Source: Pseudomonas fluorescens (GTDB lineage Bacteria > Pseudomonadota > Gammaproteobacteria > Pseudomonadales > Pseudomonadaceae). From it: a stretch of 64,000 nt of DNA. The stretch lies in the NCBI RefSeq assembly GCF_040448305.1, contig NZ_CP148752.1, forward strand, positions 3,348,001 to 3,412,000. The letters are read 5' to 3'. The position numbers and the translations under genes were made by a program. The notes under the pieces are model-generated. The model made no database searches. It was not told where the DNA came from and saw only the letters and a list, made by a program, of their open reading frames with translations. Below are positions 8,170 to 16,944 of the stretch, one piece after another (position 1 is the stretch's first letter; each line of letters begins with the position of its first letter).

Positions 8170-9596
8170 CCTGTCCGGCCCTCCACCTGTAATTGATCGA
8201 GTTGCGCCAGCCATGCCGGCTCGTCGTCCAGTTGCCGCAGATCCAGCCACAGGGCGTCATCGTCGATGCGCCCGAGGACCGCAATCGGCAAGGCGCGAAA
8301 GGCTTCTTCCAGCGTCAACAGCGAGCGCCCGCGCAAGCGCTTGGAAGTCAGCGGCCGCAGACACAGCGCTGCGCTGGCCAGCCTCGCCACCGGTTGGCTG
8401 CCACTGCCGATCATGCCCAGTGCTGGCATCGCGCTGACGCTCCAGCCATCACCCAGCACTTGGGCCAGCGCCGGCCGCAAACGCTCGGCTTGGGCGAGGA
8501 TATCGGCCTGTGGCCGGGTCAACAGGCGCAGGCTCGGCAAGCGCTCGGCCAGTCGGTCCGGGTTGCGGTACAAACTCAGTACCGCTTCCAGGGCGGCCAG
8601 GGTCATCTTGTCGACCCGCAGCGCACGCTTGAGCGGATTTTTCTTGATCCTGGCGATCAGATCCTTGCGCCCGACAATCACCCCGGCCTGTGGCCCACCC
8701 AGCAGTTTGTCGCCACTGAAGGTAACGATGTCCGCGCCATCCAGCAGCGCCTGACGCACAGTCGGCTCTGCCGGCAAACCCCAGCGGGTCAAGTCGAGCA
8801 GACTGCCGCTGCCGAGGTCTTCGAGCAGCGGCAAGCCGTGCTGGTGGGCCAGTTGCGCCAGTTCGGCGGTCGGCACGCTCGTGGTGAAGCCTTGAATGCT
8901 GTAGTTGCTCGCATGCACGCGCATGATCAAACCGCTGCGCGGGCCGATCGCGGCCTCGTAGTCGCGGGCATGGGTGCGGTTGGTGGTGCCGACCTCAACC
9001 AGCTTCACCCCGGCGCGGGCCATGATGTCGGGCATGCGGAAGGCGCCGCCGATTTCAATCAGTTCGCCCCGGGAAATAATCCCTTCCTTGCGCGCGCCCA
9101 GGCTGTTGAGGGTCAGCAGTACCGCAGCGGCATTGTTGTTGACCACGGTCACCGCTTCGGCGCCGGTCAGTTCGCGGATCAAGTCATCGATCAGGTCGTC
9201 GCGGTCTCCGCGCTTGCCGCTGTGCAGGTCGAATTCGAGGTTGAGTGGATAGCGTGCGGCCATTTGCACCGCCTCGATCGCTTCCTCGGGCAACAGCGCC
9301 CGGCCGAGGTTGGTGTGCAAGACCGTGCCGGTGAGGTTGAACACCCTGCGTACATGGCTGCGATGCTGGATGGCCAAGCGCTCGCCAACCCTGCCCGCCA
9401 GCACGTCAGCGCTGACTTCCACAGGTTCGAGCAAACCCTGCAGCACCCCTTCGCGCAATTCATCCAGCAATTGCCGCAAGGCGCCCAGCAAGGCGTCGCG
9501 TCCATAGCGCTCGGCCAACGGCTGGCACGCCGGGTGACGTAACAGACTGTCGATGGAAGGTAGACGCAGGGGGTGGCTGGCACTGCGTGCAGACAT
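8166..9596 (-). CDS. selA: L-seryl-tRNA(Sec) selenium transferase SelA
   Basis: A 476-residue PLP enzyme converting Ser-tRNA(Sec) to Sec-tRNA(Sec) with selenophosphate. The N-terminal helical domain (RLPSIDSLL...) binds tRNA-Sec. The body holds INLTG-like VFNLTGTVLHTNLGRA (86-100), LVEVGTTNRTHARDY (199-213) and the PLP lysine K297 in SGDKLLGGPQAG (E. coli K295). It starts with ATG at 9596 and overlaps selB by 4 bases. It is separated from fdhE by 51 bases and probably cotranscribed with the formate dehydrogenase genes. selD (selenophosphate synthetase) is not in this window and must be elsewhere. Confidence 0.97.
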   Translation of the reverse strand: MSARSASHPLRLPSIDSLLRHPACQPLAERYGRDALLGALRQLLDELREGVLQGLLEPVEVSADVLAGRVGERLAIQHRSHVRRVFNLTGTVLHTNLGRALLPEEAIEAVQMAARYPLNLEFDLHSGKRGDRDDLIDDLIRELTGAEAVTVVNNNAAAVLLTLNSLGARKEGIISRGELIEIGGAFRMPDIMARAGVKLVEVGTTNRTHARDYEAAIGPRSGLIMRVHASNYSIQGFTTSVPTAELAQLAHQHGLPLLEDLGSGSLLDLTRWGLPAEPTVRQALLDGADIVTFSGDKLLGGPQAGVIVGRKDLIARIKKNPLKRALRVDKMTLAALEAVLSLYRNPDRLAERLPSLRLLTRPQADILAQAERLRPALAQVLGDGWSVSAMPALGMIGSGSQPVARLASAALCLRPLTSKRLRGRSLLTLEEAFRALPIAVLGRIDDDALWLDLRQLDDEPAWLAQLDQLQVEGRTG

Positions 9597-9647
9597 CTGG
9601 CGCTCCTGAAAACGAATGACCCTCGCGCCAGAGTGTAGACGCTGCGG

Positions 9648-10574
9648 TTACTCGTCTCCCGGCGCCAGCAACAGATTGGGTGCCAGACGCTGATAACCGT
9701 CCTGGGTCAGGCGCATGTCGAGCATCAGGCTGGACAGATCTGCCGACAATGCTTCGGCGTCCGCATCGTTCTCCAGATAGAGCAACTTCAGATAGCTGTT
9801 ACAACCGGGGCAGACTTCGGCGCGCAACGGCGCCTGGTTGGCGGCATGGCGATCATCTTCAAGGCTGAGGTATTCCAGGCCCTTGCTCTGCTCGCAATAC
9901 ACGCACTTGACCCGCACCACATGCCACTCGCAGGCGCACAGCGAACAGACCAGATAACGCAAGCCATTGTACTTGCCGCGATGGCGGATCACCCCGGCCA
10001 TGGCCGGCGAGCCACAGGCCGGGCACTGGCTGAGGCTGTCGCCGGCGGTCAGTGCCAGGTTCGGCGTACTCAACAGCCAGTGGCTCCAGGCCGTTTGCAG
10101 CGCCGTACCGAGAAACGGCACCAGCGCGGCCGGTACCAGTGAATACTGGCCGCTGACCAGTGCCACCGCCCACGCGCGGCGTTGCCCGGCGCCGGCCAGG
10201 CGCAAGGTGTCCACGGCATCGGCCACGGCGGATTGCGGCGGTGCGCTATAGCGCTGTAACAAGGCATCGAGGTAAAGCTGCCAATCGTCTTCGCGCGCCA
10301 GGCTGTCGGCCGCGAACGGCGGCAAGCCGTGTTGCTGGCACAATTCGATGCGTTGTCGGTCGAGGGGTTCACTTTGCGGCGGATCGTCCAGCACCTGCTG
10401 CTGCACCCGGCACAACCCGGCGATCAGGCGCAGGTAGTCGGCCAGCGGGTGCCCTTCGGCCAGGGTTTCCAGGCGCTGCGCGCGCAGGCTGAACAGGTTA
10501 GGCGGCGGCATGTACAGAAACGGCGGCGAACTGGCCGCCGCTTCGATTTCTCCAGGTTCCAGGATGGTTGGCAA
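9648..10574 (-). CDS. fdhE: formate dehydrogenase accessory protein FdhE
   Basis: A 308-residue cytoplasmic protein that starts with TTG at 10574, only 3 bases after the fdnI stop, with AAGGG upstream. Four CxxC pairs lie in the C-terminal half: CPAC, CSLC, CVYC and CPGC, the rubredoxin-like metal sites of FdhE. In E. coli FdhE is needed for the activity of the Tat-exported respiratory formate dehydrogenases and contacts their catalytic subunit. Its place between fdnI and selA fits coexpression with the enzyme. Confidence 0.95.
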   Translation of the reverse strand: MPTILEPGEIEAAASSPPFLYMPPPNLFSLRAQRLETLAEGHPLADYLRLIAGLCRVQQQVLDDPPQSEPLDRQRIELCQQHGLPPFAADSLAREDDWQLYLDALLQRYSAPPQSAVADAVDTLRLAGAGQRRAWAVALVSGQYSLVPAALVPFLGTALQTAWSHWLLSTPNLALTAGDSLSQCPACGSPAMAGVIRHRGKYNGLRYLVCSLCACEWHVVRVKCVYCEQSKGLEYLSLEDDRHAANQAPLRAEVCPGCNSYLKLLYLENDADAEALSADLSSLMLDMRLTQDGYQRLAPNLLLAPGDE

Positions 10575-10577
10575 ATG

Positions 10578-11243
10578 TCAGCCCTTTTTAGTGATCGGTC
10601 GCGAGGGAGCTTCGTCGCGGGTCTCATCTTGAGTCACTTGGCGATACCAGAGTTCGTGGTGTTTCCTGGCCCAATCGCGGCTGACCCTGCCGTGCAACAT
10701 GGCGCTGACCGAGCCCTTGATCCAGATGCCGGCATAGATGTGCACGATGATGCTCAGGATCAGCACGAAACCGGCCAACGCATGCAGCAACATCGCCCAG
10801 CGTATCGTGGTGATGCCGAAATACTCGCTGAAGTACGCACGCCAGATCACCAGACCGCTGAACAACAGCACCAGCATGCACAGCAGTAAAGTCCAGAACA
10901 GCAGCTTCTGCCCGGGGTTGTATTTGCCGATGGGCGGCACGCCCTCCTCTTCATTTTTCATCACCCGGTCGATGCGCTTGAGCCACAGGCGGTCATTGGC
11001 GATGAAGTAGTTGGCGCGCCAGAAGCGAAACACCAGGCCGAGGAACAGCACGAACATCAGCACGCCCATGAACGGGTGCAGGATGCGTGTCCATGGCCCG
11101 CCGCCGAACAGGTTGCTCAGCCAGAACAGTGCCGGGTGGAACAGCGCCAGCCCGGACAACCCGGCCATCAGGAACAGAATCGCCACCAGCCAGTGATTGG
11201 TGCGCTGGTTGCTGGTGTAGCGCAGGATCGTCTTGTCGCTCAT
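10578..11243 (-). CDS. fdnI: formate dehydrogenase gamma subunit, cytochrome b556
   Basis: A 221-residue integral membrane protein; E. coli FdnI has 217 residues. The ATG at 11243 overlaps the fdnH stop (ATGA). Four hydrophobic segments are visible (LVAILFLMAGLSGLALF; PFMGVLMFVLFLGLVFRF; LLFWTLLLCMLVLLFSGLVIW; LLHALAGFVLILSIIVHIYAG). Heme-ligand histidines are expected in NQRTNHWLV, RILHPFMG and the last helices (LHALAG, VHIYAG). It passes electrons from FdnH to the quinone pool. Confidence 0.95.
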   Translation of the reverse strand: MSDKTILRYTSNQRTNHWLVAILFLMAGLSGLALFHPALFWLSNLFGGGPWTRILHPFMGVLMFVLFLGLVFRFWRANYFIANDRLWLKRIDRVMKNEEEGVPPIGKYNPGQKLLFWTLLLCMLVLLFSGLVIWRAYFSEYFGITTIRWAMLLHALAGFVLILSIIVHIYAGIWIKGSVSAMLHGRVSRDWARKHHELWYRQVTQDETRDEAPSRPITKKG

Positions 11244-12175
11244 GGCCTGCCCTCCCCACGGGGATCGAAGGTGTGCACCGACGGATCGACTTCATGCACG
11301 GCGGTGTCCGGCGGCTGCGGATGTTCATCCTCTTCGACGATTTGCGGGCCGACGCGCACGTAGTGGAAGAACCCGGCCAGCACCGCCGCGCCCATCGCCA
11401 GCAGCGCCAAGGGTTTGCTGATGCCTTTCCACAACCCCACCAACGGACTGATCGCCGGGTGATCGGGCAAGCCGGCGTACAGTCTTGGCGTATCGGCGTG
11501 GTGCAACACGTACATCACGTGGGTGCCGCCGACGCCTTCGGGGTCGTACAGGCCGGCGTTTTCAAAGCCCCGGCTCTTGAGGTCGACGATACGCTCGGCG
11601 GCATGTTCCTTCATGTCGTCCTTGGAGCCGAACACGATGGCACCGGTCGGGCAGGTTTTCACGCAGGCCGGTTCCAGGCCTACCGCCACCCGGTCCGAGC
11701 ACAAGGTGCATTTGTAGGCTTTGTGATCCTTTTGCGAAATGCGCGGGATGTCGAACGGACACCCGGTGATGCAGTAGCCGCAACCGATGCAATGATCCTG
11801 ATCGAAATCGACGATGCCATTGGCGTGCTTGATGATCGCCCCCGGGCTGGGGCATGCCGCCAGGCAGCCGGGCTCGGCGCAGTGCATGCAGCCGTCCTTG
11901 CGAATCAGCCACTCCAGGTTGCCGGCGTCGGTTTCATGCTCGGTGAAGCGCATCAGCGTCCAGGTTTCTGCGGTGAGATCCTGAGGATTGTCGTAGGTGC
12001 CATGGTTATGGCCGACCTCGTCACGCAACTCGTTCCATTCCGAGCAGGCGACCTGACAGGCCTTGCAGCCGATGCATTTGGTGGTGTCGATCAGCTTGGC
12101 GACTTCCTCCATGCCGCGCACCGAGGGCGCAGGTGTGGTGGTGGCCGAGCGGGCAATGATGTCTTGGCTGGCCAT
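11240..12175 (-). CDS. fdnH: formate dehydrogenase iron-sulfur (beta) subunit
   Basis: A 311-residue electron-transfer subunit with four [4Fe-4S] cysteine groups: CIGCKACQVAC, CMHCAEPGC, CIGCGYCITGCPFDIP and CTLCSDRV...CVKTCP. A single membrane helix near the C-terminus (PLALLAMGAAVLAGFFHYV) anchors it, as in E. coli FdnH. The start ATG directly follows the fdnG stop (TAAATG), so translation is coupled. Confidence 0.96.
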   Translation of the reverse strand: MASQDIIARSATTTPAPSVRGMEEVAKLIDTTKCIGCKACQVACSEWNELRDEVGHNHGTYDNPQDLTAETWTLMRFTEHETDAGNLEWLIRKDGCMHCAEPGCLAACPSPGAIIKHANGIVDFDQDHCIGCGYCITGCPFDIPRISQKDHKAYKCTLCSDRVAVGLEPACVKTCPTGAIVFGSKDDMKEHAAERIVDLKSRGFENAGLYDPEGVGGTHVMYVLHHADTPRLYAGLPDHPAISPLVGLWKGISKPLALLAMGAAVLAGFFHYVRVGPQIVEEDEHPQPPDTAVHEVDPSVHTFDPRGEGRP

Positions 12176-15100
12176 TTAGACTTTCTCCACGTTGACCAGG
12201 AATGACTTGGATTCCGGGGTCTGGGTGTTGCCATCGCCGAGGAACGGCACCAGGGTGTTGGTCAGGTAGCCGTGACGGGTGGCGCCGGTGAAGCCCCAGT
12301 GCAAGGGGATACCGATCTGGTGAACTACCTGATTGTTGACCTGCAGCGGACGAATCCGCTTGGTCACCACCGCCACCGCTTCGATATGCCCGCGCTTGGA
12401 GCTGACCCTTACTCGGTCACCGGCAGCAATGCCCTTCTCCTTGGCCAGCACCTCGCCGATTTCGACGAATTGTTCGGGTTGGGTAACGGCGTTGATCGGG
12501 CAATGCTTGGTCCAGAAGTGGAAGTGTTCGGTCAGCCGGTAGCTGGTCGCCGCATACGGGAAGTCCTTGGCCTGCCCGAGGGTTTCCCAGACTGAATCGA
12601 AGATCCGACCGGCCGGGTTGCTGGTCGCCTGCTTGTTGTTGGGGTGCATCGGGTTGATACCGATGGGCGTCTCGAACGGCTCATAGTGTTCCGGGAACGG
12701 CCCTTCGTTCATCTTGTCGAGGGCGAAAAAACGCGCCACCCCTTCGGGGTTCATGATGAACGGGTTCATTCCGGCTTCCGGCGGTGCATCGGCTTTGTAG
12801 TCGGGCACGTCGGTGCCGGTCCACACCTTGCCGTTCCACCACACCAGCCGTTTGTTCGCGTCCCACGGTTTGCCTTGGGGGTCACAAGAGGCGCGGTTGT
12901 AGAGAATCCGTCGGTTCATCGGCCAGGCCCAGGCCCAGCCCAGGTTCTGCTTCATGCCGAAAGGATCGCTGTTGTCACGCCGGGCCATCAGGTTGCCCTG
13001 CTCGGTCCAGCTGCCGCAGAAGATCCAGCAACCGGACGCCGTGCTGCCATCGTCCTTGAGCTGGGCGAAGCCGGACAGCTGCTGACCGGCCTTGACCACC
13101 GCGCCCGAGGCGTCGGTGACATCGGCGATGGCGTAGCCGTTGAATTCCCGGGCCAGCTCTTCCGGCGTGGGATCATCAGGTATTTTGTAGGACCAGTTGA
13201 GCTTGAGGATCGGCTCGGCCCAGGCACCGCCGTTGGCCTGATAACGCTTGCGCAGGCGCAAGAACAGCTCGCTCATGATCTTCACGTCAGTGCGCGCCTG
13301 CCCCGGGCCGTCGGCACCTTTCCAGTGCCATTGCAACCAGCGGCCGCTGTTGACCAGTGAGCCGTTCTCTTCGGCGAAACAGGTGGTGGGCAGGCGGATG
13401 ACCTCGGTCTGGATGTTGGCCGTTTCCACGTCGTTGTAAGGCCCGACGTTGCGCCAGAACTCCGAGGTTTCGGTAGCCAGTGGGTCCATCACCACCAGCC
13501 ACTTGAGTTTGGCCAGCGCCTTCATCACCCGGTTTTTGTCCGGCAAGGCGGCGATCGGGTTGAAGCCCTGGCATACGTAGCCATTGACATCGCCCTTGCC
13601 CATCATGTCGAACATTTTCAGGATGTCGTAGCCGGGAATGTCCAGCTTGGGCAGCCAGTCGTAACCCCAGTGATTCTCGGCGGTGGCATTGGCGCCGTAC
13701 CAGGCCTTCATCAGGCTGACGTGGAACTTGCCGTAGTTCTGCCAGTAGGACATCTGCCCGGGACGCAGCGGCTTGAGTGCACGTTTGGCAATGTAGGCGT
13801 TGTAATCCTGTTCGGCCTCGGCCGGCAAGGTCAGGTAACCAGGCAACAGGTTGGACAGCAAGCCGAGGTCGGTCAGGCCCTGGATGTTGGAGTGCCCGCG
13901 CAGGGCGTTGACGCCCCCGCCCGGCATGCCGACGTTGCCCAGCAGCAATTGCACCATGGCCGCGCTACGGATCATCTGCGAGCCGGTTGAGTGCTGGGTC
14001 CAGCCCAACGCGTAGAGAATCGTCATGGTTTTGCCCGGTTGCGAGCAGGTGGCGATCTCTTCCCAGATTTTCTGCATCGCATCCACGGGCATGCCGCAGA
14101 CCTGACTGGCCAGCTCCAGGGTGTAGCGGCTGTAGTGCTGCTTCATCAATTGGTAGACGCAACGAGGGTCTTGCAAGGTCGGATCGACTTTGGCGAAACC
14201 GTCCTCGCCTATTTCGTAGCCCCAGCCAGACTTGTCGGTGTAGGTGCGCTTGCTCGCGTCGTAACCGCTGAACAACCCGTCCTCGAAACCGTAGCTGGCC
14301 TTGACGATGAACGACACGTCCGTATAGGCCCGCACGTACTCGTGCTGGATCTTGTCTTCGGTCAGCAGGTAATTGATCAGCCCGCCCATGAAGGCAATGT
14401 CGGTCCCGGTGCGGATCGGCGCGTAATAGTCGGCCACCGAGGCCGTACGGGTGAAACGCGGGTCGACCACAATCAGCCGCGCCTTGTTGTGGGCTTTGGC
14501 TTCGGTCACCCATTTGAAACCGCAAGGGTGCGCTTCGGCGGCATTGCCACCCATTACCAGAACCAGATTCGCGTTGGCGATATCGGTCCAGTGGTTGGTC
14601 ATGGCACCACGGCCATACGTCGGGGCAAGACTTGCCACCGTCGGGCCATGTCAGACACGTGCCTGGTTATCGAACCCCAGCATGCCGAGACTGCGAATCA
14701 CCTTATGGGTGATATAACCCGATTCGTTGGACGAGGCCGACGCCGCGAGAAAACCGGTGGTCAGCCAGCGGTTCACCGTTTGCCCCTGGGCGTTCTTCTC
14801 GATGAAGTTGGCGTCGCGGTCGGCCTTCATCAAGTCGGCGATGCGATCGAGCGCTTCATCCCAAGAGATTCGTATCCACTCCTTGGTGCCAGGCTTGCGC
14901 ACCTGCGGGTACTGGAGACGACTGGGACTGTGAATGAAGTCCAGCAGGCCTGCGCCTTTGGGGCAAAGGGTACCGCGGTTGACCGGGTGGTCGGCGTCAC
15001 CTTCGATGTGGATGATGTTTTGCGCGACATTCTTCGCGTCATCGCCCTGGCTGTACATGATCAAGCCGCAACCGACCGAGCAATACGGGCAGGTGTTGCG

Positions 15101-15241
15101 GGTTTCATGGGTGCGGGCGAGCTTGAAATGACGCACCTGTTCGGCAAAGGCTGTCGTCGGGGCCATGCCCAACGCGCCCAGGCTAGAGCCTGCAAGGCCG
15201 ATACCGGCGACCTTGAAGAACTGACGACGGCTGAGATCCAT
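12176..15241 (-). CDS. fdnG: formate dehydrogenase-N alpha subunit, selenocysteine-containing, Mo/W-bis-MGD
   Basis: A 1021-residue protein read through an in-frame TGA at 14651-14653 as selenocysteine (residue 197). Without readthrough it appears as two open frames. The context ARV-U-HGPTVASLAPTYGRGAMTNHW matches E. coli FdnG around its Sec196. The N-terminus carries a twin-arginine signal (SRRQFFKVAG, start ATG 15241 with AGGAG). A [4Fe-4S] site follows, C51-P-Y-C54-SVGC58 and C93. The rest is the molybdopterin oxidoreductase fold with the MGD-binding C-terminal domain. It oxidises formate to CO2 in the periplasm, feeding quinone. A SECIS-like hairpin lies directly after the UGA, and selA, selB and selC are downstream in the same series. 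Confidence 0.97.
14612..14653 (-). promoter_or_regulatory. bacterial SECIS element with UGA(Sec) codon of fdnG
   Basis: On the mRNA strand the UGA is followed after about 14 nt by the hairpin core GGCAAGUCUUGCC (complement of 14624-14636). This closely parallels the E. coli fdnG SECIS (…GCAAGUCUUGC…), with a G-U in the apical loop that SelB recognises. The spacing fits the bSECIS rule of a loop closely downstream of UGA. Confidence 0.85.
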
Positions 15242-15264
15242 CGTGCACTCCTGATCAGGTGGAA

Positions 15265-15288
15265 CCCGGTACATGGCCGGGCTTTTTT
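15265..15288 (+). terminator. intrinsic-terminator-like hairpin in the fdnG leader, oriented against fdnG
   Basis: On the + strand CCCGG-TACATGG-CCGGG is followed by CTTTTTTG. It lies 24-47 bases upstream of the fdnG start and points away from it. It could end antisense transcription arriving from fdnG. The 5-bp stem is short, so the call is weak. Confidence 0.4.
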
Positions 15289-15304
15289 GAACAACCACGG
15301 TAAC

Positions 15305-15337
15305 GGCAGTCTGGCTGCCGACACTACAAACTGTAGT
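15305..15337. promoter_or_regulatory. paired palindromes upstream of fdnG (possible operator)
   Basis: GGCAG-TCTGG-CTGCC (15305-15319) is immediately followed by a perfect ACTACA-AAC-TGTAGT (15323-15337), about 65-95 bases upstream of the fdnG start codon. No FNR box (TTGAT-N4-ATCAA) was seen in this leader. A dimeric regulator site is a guess from symmetry and position only. Confidence 0.35.
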
Positions 15338-15401
15338 CAATGCTGTCGAATTCACCATGACAGCCGACCGTCGGACAAATTCAGCTTGCCGCGAAGATCC
15401 T

Positions 15402-15484
15402 TGTAGGAGCGAGCCTGCTCGCGAAGGTGTGTCAGATACGGTGATGTCAACTGACACACCTTCGCGAGCAGGCTCGCTCCTACA
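15402..15484. repeat. REP pair with perfect 34-base arms
   Basis: A perfect inverted repeat: left arm 15402-15435, right arm 15451-15484, spacer 15 bases. The arms start with TGTAGGAGCGAGCCTGCTCG and continue beyond the REP core into GTGTGTCAG / CTGACACAC. It lies between the divergent fdnG and the PatB-like gene, so the whole 15242-15539 gap holds this element plus the fdnG leader. Confidence 0.9.
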
Positions 15485-15539
15485 GTAGGTTGGCGTTTAT
15501 CATGGTCAGCATTCCAACCCAGCTTTCATGAGACTGCGC

Positions 15540-16694
15540 ATGACTTTCGATTTTGATCAGGTGTTCGACCGCCACCACACCGGCAGTACCAAGTGGAGCC
15601 GCTACCCGGCCGACGTGTTGCCGATGTGGGTCGCCGACATGGATTTCGCCGCGCCGCCGGTGATCATCCAGGCCCTGCAAAAGCGACTGGAACACCCGAT
15701 GGTCGGCTACAGCGTGGCCCAGGATGACTTGCGCGAGGCAATCGTTGCTGACCTCTGGAACAAGTACGCCTGGCGAGTCGAGCCCCAGGAGCTGATTTTC
15801 CTGCCGGGCGTCGAGTCCGGCTTCAACATGGCGCTGAAGGCACTGGTACAGGCACCACAGAATGTCGTTGTGCAGGTGCCGAACTACCCGCCGCTGCGTC
15901 ATGCACCAGGCCATTGGGGCCTGAACAAGGTCGAACTGAATTTCGATGCGCAAGCCGACGGCACCTACACCACACCGCTCGATACCCTGAGCCAGTCGCT
16001 GCAAGGTGGCGGTGCACTCCTGCTGAGCAACCCGCACAACCCCTTGGGCAAGGCCTTCCCCCGCGCAGAGCTGCAAGCCATTGCCGACATCTGCCTTGAG
16101 CACGGTGCCTGGATCATTTCCGACGAGATCCACGCCGAGTTGTGCTTCGACGGTCGCACGCACATTCCGATGGCGACCCTGAGCCCGCAAGTCGCCCAGC
16201 GCACCATCACGCTGATGTCGGCGAGCAAGGCCTACAACATCGCCGGCCTGAAGACCTCGTTCATGATCATCCAGGACCGCCACCTGCGCGAGAAGGTCAA
16301 CCACGCCCGTTGCGGCATGGTCGACAGCGTCAATCCGCTGGGCATGGAAGCCACCCGGGTCGCCTACAGCGAAGCTGCTCCATGGCTGGCCGAGCTGAAG
16401 GTCTACCTGCAAGGCAACCGCGACTTCCTCGCCGAGGCCGTGCGCACTCGTCTGCCGGGCATCACCATGAACCTGCCGCAAAGCACCTACCTGGCATGGC
16501 TCGACTGCACGGCACTGGGGCTGGACGACCCGCAGCAGTTCTTCCTGGAGCAGGCCAAAGTCGGTTTGAGCGCCGGCCTGGACTTCGGCGATGACTGCAA
16601 GCAGTTCGTACGCCTGAACTTCGGCTGTCCACGGTCGCTGCTGGAAGAAGGCATTGCGCGGATGGAGCGCAGCTTGCGCCATCTCAAGGCCTGA
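15540..16694 (+). CDS. PatB/MalY-type PLP-dependent C-S lyase/aminotransferase
   Basis: A 384-residue class I/II aminotransferase-fold protein. The start is taken at 15540 (MTFDFDQVFDRHHTGSTKWSRYP); an ATG four codons earlier (15528) is possible. Hallmarks of the MalY/PatB subgroup are present: YPADVLPMWVADMDFAAPP near the N-terminus, LLLSNPHNPLGKAF, SDEIHAELCF (PLP-interacting Asp) and the PLP lysine in MSASKAYNIAGLKTS. These enzymes cleave cystathionine or cysteine conjugates. The gene is alone and flanked by REP elements. The exact substrate is not readable. Confidence 0.88.
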   Translation: MTFDFDQVFDRHHTGSTKWSRYPADVLPMWVADMDFAAPPVIIQALQKRLEHPMVGYSVAQDDLREAIVADLWNKYAWRVEPQELIFLPGVESGFNMALKALVQAPQNVVVQVPNYPPLRHAPGHWGLNKVELNFDAQADGTYTTPLDTLSQSLQGGGALLLSNPHNPLGKAFPRAELQAIADICLEHGAWIISDEIHAELCFDGRTHIPMATLSPQVAQRTITLMSASKAYNIAGLKTSFMIIQDRHLREKVNHARCGMVDSVNPLGMEATRVAYSEAAPWLAELKVYLQGNRDFLAEAVRTRLPGITMNLPQSTYLAWLDCTALGLDDPQQFFLEQAKVGLSAGLDFGDDCKQFVRLNFGCPRSLLEEGIARMERSLRHLKA

Positions 16695-16722
16695 TACCCC
16701 CCTTCAGCGACAACGAAGATCC

Positions 16723-16811
16723 CTGTGGGAGCGGCGGTGCGGTGATCCGACTTGCCCGCGATGGCGTCGGTGACTGACACTACGCCATCGCGAGCAGGCT
16801 CGCTCCTACAG
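16723..16811. repeat. REP pair (left half degenerate)
   Basis: Left CTGTGGGAGCGGC..., right GCCATCGCGAGCAGGCTCGCTCCTACAG, in the 250-base gap between convergent genes. GCGATGGCG at 16758 and CGCCATCGC at 16785 form the inner arms. The remaining ~130 bases up to 16944 show nothing further. Confidence 0.75.
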
Positions 16812-16944
16812 TGACGCCATCGAAAAGTTGAACCCGTGACGACCTCCAGCGCTCCACACCGGAGTGGTCATCGGGCCGACAGGGCCGGGATTGCTCAGGC
16901 TGGATATCAAGGACGCGGCTGCATCGATTAATCGTTACGCCAGC

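Noticed and set aside
12176..15241. Two separate genes or a nonsense mutation in the formate dehydrogenase alpha subunit at 14651-14653
   Set aside because: The TGA stands exactly at the selenocysteine site of FdnG, a SECIS-like hairpin follows, and selA, selB and selC are downstream; it is a recoded codon.
13991..15406. A 471-codon open frame on the + strand antisense to fdnG
   Set aside because: An antisense shadow of a GC-rich gene: low-complexity Arg/His/Gly-rich protein, no family pattern, no ribosome site.
15402..15484. CRISPR repeat or integron attC site
   Set aside because: The sequence is a single inverted REP pair; there are no regularly spaced direct repeats, cas genes or integrase.
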